Source of the DNA: Collinsella tanakaei
Lineage (GTDB): Bacteria > Actinomycetota > Coriobacteriia > Coriobacteriales > Coriobacteriaceae
Assembly: GCF_016900375.1 (NCBI RefSeq)
Contig: NZ_JACJKB010000012.1
Span: forward strand, 28,687-92,686
Direction of reading: 5' to 3'
Length of the DNA: 64,000 nucleotides
Of this stretch, positions 59,010 through 64,000 are shown piece after piece; the first letter of the stretch is position 1; each line of letters opens with the position of its first letter. The translations under genes were made by a program, and so were the position numbers. The notes below the pieces were generated by a model. That model worked only from the letters and a program-made list of their open reading frames with translations. It made no database searches and had not been told where the DNA came from.

Positions 59010-59182
59010 GACCAGATATGTATCATCGATACGGCGATACGCCCCGACTGTACGCGCGCAGGGCGCCCGCATGGCCGTCTCCGAGGCAGAAATGACCCGA
59101 AATCCATCTCCTCGAGCTCCCCTGGAGTGCCCTAGCCTCGTTTAGGCCACCCTGAGCACCTTGGAAAAGTACATATCTGGTC
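59010..59182. mobile_element. MITE-like element 2 (CCAGATATGTA termini) splitting the tsa genes
   Basis: Left end GACCAGATATGTATC and right end AAAGTACATATCTGGTC are inverted repeats around 140 bases without an ORF. The CCAGATATGTACT-TT terminus matches the element at 36224-36414. It fills the gap between tsaE and the tsaB fusion, where an operon would be expected; it also contains the likely promoter region of the fusion gene. Confidence 0.6.
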
Positions 59183-59244
59183 AATTTGGCCAGATCTGGC
59201 AAACGCGCGACACGAGACGGCCCCCGACCAACCTTCACGTGCCC

Positions 59245-59745
59245 TTACCCCCGGGCAACAGCTTCGTCTATGCCCTCGGCGAGCGCCTCGGCGCGAGGCC
59301 CGAACGCCTCCAGCTCGATGATGCGGCGGTCGGCGTCATCCGGATCGCGCGATAGCGTGATCGACAGATAGGCGTCCGTCAGCTCGTCCTGGAACTGCTC
59401 ACCCCACTCGAGCACGCACACGCCCTCGTAGCCCAACACGTCGTAGATGCCCGTATCCTCCAGCTCATACGCATGCTCGAGTCGATACAGGTCGAAGTGG
59501 AACAGCGGAAGACGCCCGCCGTCGTGCACCGCCATGATGGAGAACGTAGGACTCGTCACGGGTCGATTGTCGCCGAGGCCACAGGACAGCCCCTTGGTGA
59601 ACTGAGTCTTTCCCACACCTAAGCCGCCTGTCAGCACCAGGACGTCACCGTCCTCGACAAAGCCGGAAACCAGCTTGCCGAACGCGATGGTGTCCTCGAC
59701 CGACGAGCTCTCGAAGCGATAACGCTCCTTGTACTTCAACCCCAT
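59245..59745 (-). CDS. tsaE: tRNA t6A synthesis ATPase TsaE
   Basis: A 166-aa P-loop protein that energises the TsaB-TsaD complex. Walker A is GGLGVGKTQFTKG; TSPTFSIM and LFHFDLYRL are family motifs, and WGEQF lies downstream. It starts 2 bases before the glycosylase stop region, in the same operon as udg and alr. Confidence 0.95.
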   Translation of the reverse strand: MGLKYKERYRFESSSVEDTIAFGKLVSGFVEDGDVLVLTGGLGVGKTQFTKGLSCGLGDNRPVTSPTFSIMAVHDGGRLPLFHFDLYRLEHAYELEDTGIYDVLGYEGVCVLEWGEQFQDELTDAYLSITLSRDPDDADRRIIELEAFGPRAEALAEGIDEAVARG

Positions 59746-59747
59746 CG

Positions 59748-60407
59748 CTACTCCTCGACCCGCGGCAGCGCATCGGAATGCGCGGTTGCCGGGACAATGG
59801 GGCCGTCAACCGGATGTCGCTCCAGGTAATCGCCCAGCATGCGGAAGTCCTCCTCCAGCAGCTGCTGCCATGCGGGGTTGCGCAGGGCCGCAGCGGGGTG
59901 GAAGGTGGGCATCACGACGAAATGGCCCATCTGGTGGAACCTGCCGCGCAGTTTCGTGATGCCGATCTCGGTCTTGAGCACGAAGTGCGTCGCAGGGTTG
60001 CCCAGCGTGACGATGATATCGGGCCAGATGCTGCGAATCTGCTCGCGCAGAAACGGCGAGCAGGCGAGCACCTCCTCGGGACGCGGGTTGCGGTTTCCCG
60101 GTGGACGGCACTTGAGCACATTGGCGATGTAGATGTCCTCGCGCTTGAGGCCGGCAAGCGAGAGGATGGCGTTCAGGTTCTCGCCCGCGCGCCCCACAAA
60201 CGGCTCGCCCTGCAGGTCCTCGTTCCTGCCGGGAGCCTCGCCCACGAACATCACGCGGGCACGGGGGTTTCCCACGCCGAACACGATCTTGGTGCGCGTC
60301 TCGTGCAACGGGCACAGCCGGCAATCGCCAAGAACCGAGCGGATCTCGTCCAGAGTGACCTCGCGCGGCTTCTGCCGCTCGTGGCCGGGAATATGCATCA
60401 CGCCCAT
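59748..60407 (-). CDS. Uracil-DNA glycosylase, family 4 ([4Fe-4S])
   Basis: A 219-aa DNA repair enzyme that removes uracil. Cys ligands appear as CRLCPLHETR and later NVLKCRPPGNRNPRPEEVLACSPF. The catalytic motif is FVGEAPGRNEDLQGEPFVG and the second is PTFHPAAALRN. ATG 60407 with GGGGAGGGG; upstream in-frame starts are unlikely. Confidence 0.95.
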   Translation of the reverse strand: MGVMHIPGHERQKPREVTLDEIRSVLGDCRLCPLHETRTKIVFGVGNPRARVMFVGEAPGRNEDLQGEPFVGRAGENLNAILSLAGLKREDIYIANVLKCRPPGNRNPRPEEVLACSPFLREQIRSIWPDIIVTLGNPATHFVLKTEIGITKLRGRFHQMGHFVVMPTFHPAAALRNPAWQQLLEEDFRMLGDYLERHPVDGPIVPATAHSDALPRVEE

Positions 60408-60417
60408 GGCCCCTCCC

Positions 60418-61569
60418 CTACGTGTAGATCTTCTCGAGACGCATGCCGAATCCGCACGCAACCTCATAGTTGATAGTGCCGCGCAGACGCGCCATCTCGT
60501 CCATGGTGATCTCGGCGTCGCCGTCGCGGCCGATGATGGTCACAAGGTCGCCCATCTCGGCCTCGGGCACCTGTTCGCGCGAAGTCTGAGTGATGGCGAC
60601 CATGCACTGGTCCATGCAGATATTGCCCACCTGCGGCACGCGCACGCCGCGGTACAGCACGTCCATGCGGTTCGAGAGCGTGCGAGCGAGACCGTCGGCG
60701 TATCCGACGGGAATCGTGCAGATCTGCACGCGGGCACGCGGCACGCGATAGGTGAAGCCGTACCCGACACCCTCGCCCATCGCGGGATGCGCGGTGCGCG
60801 TCACGCGAGCGCGCACGCTCATGACGGGCTCGAGCGGGAAGACCGGGCGCGTGGCCTCACAGGGCTGCAGGCCATAAAGACCGATGCCGGCGCGGATCAT
60901 GTCGTAGTGCGTGCTGCGGTCCAGGATGGATGCCGCAGTGTTATCACAGTGCACGATACCGCATTCGAACCCGGCGTCGCGCATGGCGGCGACCGCCTCG
61001 TCGAAGCGCTTGCGCTGGAGCTTGTAGTCCCAGCCATTGGACTCGTCGGCCGTCGCGAAGTGCGTGAACACGCCGTCGCACTCGATGCCGCGGTGGAAAT
61101 CGATGCTGCGGCGAAAATCGATGACATCGGCATAGTGCACGCCGATGCGGTTCATGCCCGTCTCGATAGCCATGTGGTACTTGCCCACCACGCCAAGGCT
61201 CACCGCGCGCTCCCCATAGGCGAGCGCGAACTCAGAGGTATAGATGGAAGGCATGAGGCGATGCTCGAGTAGTGTGTCGATCGCGGTCAGGGGCGGCTCG
61301 CTCAGCACCACGATGGGCTCAGTGATTCCGCCCTCGCGCAGCTCGACACCCTCGTTCACCGTCGCCACGGCGAACATATCGGTACCCGTCGCGTGCATGA
61401 TCTTCGCACACGGCACAGCACCATGCCCATAGGCATCAGCCTTGACCACGCAGCACAGACGTTGCCTTGGGCCAAGCAGGTTCTTAAACGCCCGCACGTT
61501 GCGACGAAGGGCGCCCTGGTCGATCTCGACCCACGCCCAGCGCGTCGCCGGCTCCTTGCGAAGCGGCAT
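60418..61569 (-). CDS. alr: Alanine racemase
   Basis: A 383-aa PLP enzyme that makes D-alanine for the cell wall. The PLP lysine lies in VVKADAYGHGA. The catalytic Tyr is in VGYGFTYRVP, and IPVGYADGLAR and VGNICMDQCMV are family motifs. It lies 5 bases after nnr on the same strand. Confidence 0.96.
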   Translation of the reverse strand: MPLRKEPATRWAWVEIDQGALRRNVRAFKNLLGPRQRLCCVVKADAYGHGAVPCAKIMHATGTDMFAVATVNEGVELREGGITEPIVVLSEPPLTAIDTLLEHRLMPSIYTSEFALAYGERAVSLGVVGKYHMAIETGMNRIGVHYADVIDFRRSIDFHRGIECDGVFTHFATADESNGWDYKLQRKRFDEAVAAMRDAGFECGIVHCDNTAASILDRSTHYDMIRAGIGLYGLQPCEATRPVFPLEPVMSVRARVTRTAHPAMGEGVGYGFTYRVPRARVQICTIPVGYADGLARTLSNRMDVLYRGVRVPQVGNICMDQCMVAITQTSREQVPEAEMGDLVTIIGRDGDAEITMDEMARLRGTINYEVACGFGMRLEKIYT

Positions 61570-61574
61570 GCTCC

Positions 61575-63188
61575 TTACGCCTCCCCGTCATTCAGCAGGC
61601 CCAGCTGCTTGTAGGCCTCGTTCTCGACAAGCTGCATCGCCTCGCCGATAAGATCGATCAGATCGGTGGCGATCACACTTCGATCGCCATACTCCGCCGC
61701 CGCGGCGAATCCCGTATAGGAATGAACGGCGACGCCATAGGCAGCGAGCAGCTCCCAGCGATTAACCTCGCCGTGCGTCGTCGCCATCGTTCCGGCGAGG
61801 ATACCGGCCAGGACATCGCCCGAACCCGCCGTGGCAAGACTCGCGGGGCCCGCCATGGGGATGAGGACCTTCTCGACGCCCACGATCGCAGTCGTGGCGC
61901 CCTTGGCGACCACGACCAAGTTATCCGAGCCGACCGCCCATTCGATACGCTGGGCAGCGTCGATGGCGGTGCCCAGGTCGTCCACCGGAATATCGCCCAA
62001 CAGGCGGGAGAGCTCACGATGATGCGGCGTGAAGATCAGCGGCGCCTCGCGACGATAGAGCTCAGGGGTCTTATCGATCCCGTCGATAGAGAGGCGAGCG
62101 AGGCAGTTGAGCGCATCGGCATCGAGAATCAGCGGCACATCGAGCTCGAGCAGTCCCGAGACGATCTGCATGCTTCCCGCGGCGGTCGTGATGCCCGGCC
62201 CACACAGCACGCAGTCGTATTTGGGCGCGATCTCGCACACCGTCGTGCGGGCAGCGGCGCCGAACGATCCGCGGGTGTCGGAAGGAAGGGAAATCACGGG
62301 AATGGAGGGAAGCGCCATACGGATCAGATTCGCGCAGGCATCGGGTGCGGCAACCGAGACATAACCCGCACCGGCGCGCGCGGCGGCCTTGGCGGCCATG
62401 ATGGCGGCGCCCGGATAGCGCGCAGAACCGGCCACGATCAGGACAGAGCCGCGCGAGTACTTGTTGACGTTTGCGGGCAGCGGCTCCATGAACTCCACGA
62501 GATCGCCCGCCTCCACGATCTCAGCGGCATGGTCGACATCATCGATCACCTCGTCGAGTCGGTCGTACAGCTCGCCGCAGACAAGATCGCCGACGTACTG
62601 CGGGCCATCGGCGCTGTACAGGCCGATCTTGGGCGCAATCATGGTCGCGGTCTTGTCGGCGCGCACGCAGCAATCCTCCACGACGCCCGATTCGGAGTTG
62701 AGACCGGAGGGCACATCGACCGAGATCACTCGGACCGAGGCCTCGTTGAGCGTGGGGATCCAGATGGAGAACGGAGGACGCACGGCGCCATGGAACCCGG
62801 TGCCGAGGATAGCATCGATGGCAAGGTCGGCCTTGTTCAGCAGCTCGGCGAGCTCGTCACGCGAGGGGCCGACGACGACCGTGACGTCGCGACCGGCGGT
62901 TCGGCGGGCGACATGACGCGCGAGCGCGCTCGGAATCTCATTGGGCTCGACGGGCGTCACCACGACAACATGGGCGCCGCGCTGCTGCAAGATATCGGCC
63001 GCGACCCAACCGTCGCCACCGTTATTGCCGAATCCAACGAGGATGACGACCTCTTTGGGATCATAGCCCTGAGCAAGATTGGCGATGAACTCGCCAGCAT
63101 GCTCCATGAGCTCGGCTTTGGAGGTGCCCTCGCGCTCGATGATGTTCTCGAGGGTGATGACTTCCTCAGTGCTCAGAATTGGCTTCAT
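61575..63188 (-). CDS. nnr: Bifunctional NAD(P)H-hydrate epimerase / dehydratase Nnr
   Basis: A 537-aa metabolite-repair enzyme. The N-terminal YjeF epimerase half (about 1-215) has VGFGNNGGDGWVAADIL and VDVPSGLNSESG. The C-terminal kinase-like dehydratase half (about 225-520) has RGSVLIVAGSARYPGAA, VLCGPGI and TAGSGDVLAGILAG. It repairs damaged NADHX and NADPHX. Its start overlaps the end of acpS by 23 bases. Confidence 0.95.
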   Translation of the reverse strand: MKPILSTEEVITLENIIEREGTSKAELMEHAGEFIANLAQGYDPKEVVILVGFGNNGGDGWVAADILQQRGAHVVVVTPVEPNEIPSALARHVARRTAGRDVTVVVGPSRDELAELLNKADLAIDAILGTGFHGAVRPPFSIWIPTLNEASVRVISVDVPSGLNSESGVVEDCCVRADKTATMIAPKIGLYSADGPQYVGDLVCGELYDRLDEVIDDVDHAAEIVEAGDLVEFMEPLPANVNKYSRGSVLIVAGSARYPGAAIMAAKAAARAGAGYVSVAAPDACANLIRMALPSIPVISLPSDTRGSFGAAARTTVCEIAPKYDCVLCGPGITTAAGSMQIVSGLLELDVPLILDADALNCLARLSIDGIDKTPELYRREAPLIFTPHHRELSRLLGDIPVDDLGTAIDAAQRIEWAVGSDNLVVVAKGATTAIVGVEKVLIPMAGPASLATAGSGDVLAGILAGTMATTHGEVNRWELLAAYGVAVHSYTGFAAAAEYGDRSVIATDLIDLIGEAMQLVENEAYKQLGLLNDGEA

Positions 63189-63729
63189 GTTCTTGCTCCT
63201 GTTCTGTGGGCACGGCGTCCGACTCGAGCGCCATCAGCTCATCGATCTGAAGCGACTCAAGCTCGTCAAGAACCGATCGTGCGTCGCGGAACGACTGGGC
63301 GATCAGCGTCTTGTCATCCTGTTTGGAAGGCTTCGGCTTCGGCCGATCCTCAAGCGTGATCGCCATAGCATTGGCCACAGCGAGCTCGCTGGTGAATGAG
63401 AGGGAAAGGGCCACCTCGACGATGCCCTTCTGCTGGGCGATCTCGAGTGCGCGTCCGGAAAGCACAGCCAAGGGTCGACCATGCTTATCCTTAGAGACGG
63501 AAACGTCCTTGCGGCCGACTCCCTGACCGAATCCGGTACCGAGGGCCTTGAGGACGGCCTCGCGCGCGGCGAAGCGACAGGCGTAATGGGCGGCAGGCCG
63601 AGATGACGCCTCGCAGTACAGGCGCTCTTCATCAGTAAACAGACGCTGGGCAAAAGCCGGCGTCCGCTCAAGGATCTGTTCCATACGGGGGATCTCGACG
63701 ATATCGACCCCGATGCCGCCTTCCGACAT
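63166..63729 (-). CDS. acpS: Holo-[acyl-carrier-protein] synthase AcpS with C-terminal extension
   Basis: A 187-aa enzyme that adds phosphopantetheine to ACP. GVDIVEIPRMEQIL holds the metal Asp, and FAAREAVLKALGTG the catalytic Glu and Lys. The AcpS core ends near residue 130; about 55 charged residues follow (RPKPKPSKQDDKTLIAQSF to the end), longer than typical 120-130 aa enzymes. First gene of the acpS-nnr-alr-udg-tsaE run. Confidence 0.93.
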   Translation of the reverse strand: MSEGGIGVDIVEIPRMEQILERTPAFAQRLFTDEERLYCEASSRPAAHYACRFAAREAVLKALGTGFGQGVGRKDVSVSKDKHGRPLAVLSGRALEIAQQKGIVEVALSLSFTSELAVANAMAITLEDRPKPKPSKQDDKTLIAQSFRDARSVLDELESLQIDELMALESDAVPTEQEQEHEANSEH

Positions 63730-63885
63730 GTCACCGCCTTTCCTCTACATATACATACGTTTACCTATTGTATCCGTATCGGACCAATGCTGATGCATAT
63801 ACATAGGGAAGAGCGTGCAGAGCGCAGAAACGCAGGCGCAGGGTCAAAGAGAAGCAGAGAGGCCGTCCCGGGAGGCGCCCCGAAA

Positions 63886-63923
63886 AGGGAAAGGGCCCCG
63901 GGGGATCGCTCCCCCGGGGCCCT
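63886..63923 (-). terminator. Terminator of the rRNA operon
   Basis: On the minus strand AGGGCCCCGGGGG pairs with CCCCCGGGGCCCT (perfect 13 bp) and is followed by TTCCCTTTT. It lies about 25 bases after the 5S rRNA 3' end. The rest of 63730-63885 shows no gene; it must hold the acpS promoter and contains two TATGTATATG direct repeats 48 bp apart. Confidence 0.88.
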
Positions 63924-63945
63924 CCCCGCGATGAAACGCCGTCCA

Positions 63946-64000
63946 CCGGTCAGCGGCGCCCTGCTCTCCCACGGGCTTCCCCCGCAGTACCATCGGCGCT
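63946..64000 (-). rRNA. rrf: 5S ribosomal RNA, 3' half (partial)
   Basis: On the minus strand AGCGCCGATGGTACTGCGGG, then GAAGCCC, GTGGGAGAGCAGGG and CGCCGCTGACCGG match the conserved 3' half of bacterial 5S rRNA (compare AGCGCCGATGGTA...GAGAGTAGG). The end is estimated by analogy at CCGG. 23S and 16S genes should lie beyond the right edge. Confidence 0.9.

Overview
The window is high-GC chromosomal DNA from a Gram-positive actinobacterium of the class Coriobacteriia, most likely Collinsella or a close relative (inference). Signs are the dnaK-grpE-dnaJ-hspR order, an LPXTG surface protein, a single-chain TsaB-RimI-TsaD fusion, Tat lipoproteins, two PTS glycoside operons, and many short palindromic repeats. 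No transposase, phage gene, CRISPR array or tRNA was found. The right edge holds the 3' half of a 5S rRNA on the minus strand, so an rRNA operon lies just outside.

Layout: 0-2 kb holds the start of a membrane protein gene, an overlooked 56-aa acidic ORF, an AAA ATPase behind three tandem 19-bp repeats, and a stranded copy of the clpB tail joined to a duplicated leader. 2-6 kb is a phospho-alpha-glucoside module (PTS EIICB, GH4 hydrolase, divergent RpiR regulator). 6-9 kb is clpB. 9-13 kb has a cyclophilin-like lipoprotein, a hydrolase, and a secreted calcium-loop protein followed by an ECF sigma factor and an RsgI-like anti-sigma factor. 13-16 kb is a polar amino acid (possibly cystine) ABC transporter whose operon begins with a 9-cysteine small protein. 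16-20.6 kb has an LPXTG protein, a DHA2 efflux pump and its MarR repressor.

20.6-36 kb is an accessory region rich in redox enzymes: YhcG-type nuclease, cupin, AEC transporter, carboxymuconolactone decarboxylase homologue, aldo/keto reductase, two further cyclophilin-like domains (one fused to DUF362), four flavodoxin-fold proteins, an iron alcohol dehydrogenase, two paralogous TetR regulators, a LysR regulator and small accessory enzymes. 36-42 kb is a phosphoglycerate-mutase-like phosphatase and a beta-glucoside module (RpiR regulator, EIIBCA, GH1), then a second LysR regulator.

42.8-47.4 kb is the heat-shock cluster hspR, dnaJ, grpE, dnaK. clpB and dnaK share an inverted repeat plus promoter-like block, which suggests that the HspR encoded here controls both. 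47.8-49.3 kb has a ferredoxin, a degenerate uracil-glycosylase-like protein and thioredoxin. 49.5-56.2 kb is a nickel and hydrogenase-maturation operon (82-aa helical protein, nikR, hypF, hypC, hypD, hypE, HAD phosphatase) with no hydrogenase, hypA or hypB nearby. 56.5-63.7 kb is a minus-strand housekeeping run: acpS, nnr, alr, uracil-DNA glycosylase, tsaE, and the tsaB-rimI-tsaD fusion.

The non-coding content is notable. There are about 20 REP-like palindromes whose arms differ but whose loop keeps a GGGGNCAGG-type core, an 85-bp perfect palindrome, several long inverted repeats, two MITE-like elements sharing a CCAGATATGTAC terminus, and a tandem pair of 77-bp repeats that may encode structured small RNAs carrying an anti-Shine-Dalgarno-like tract.
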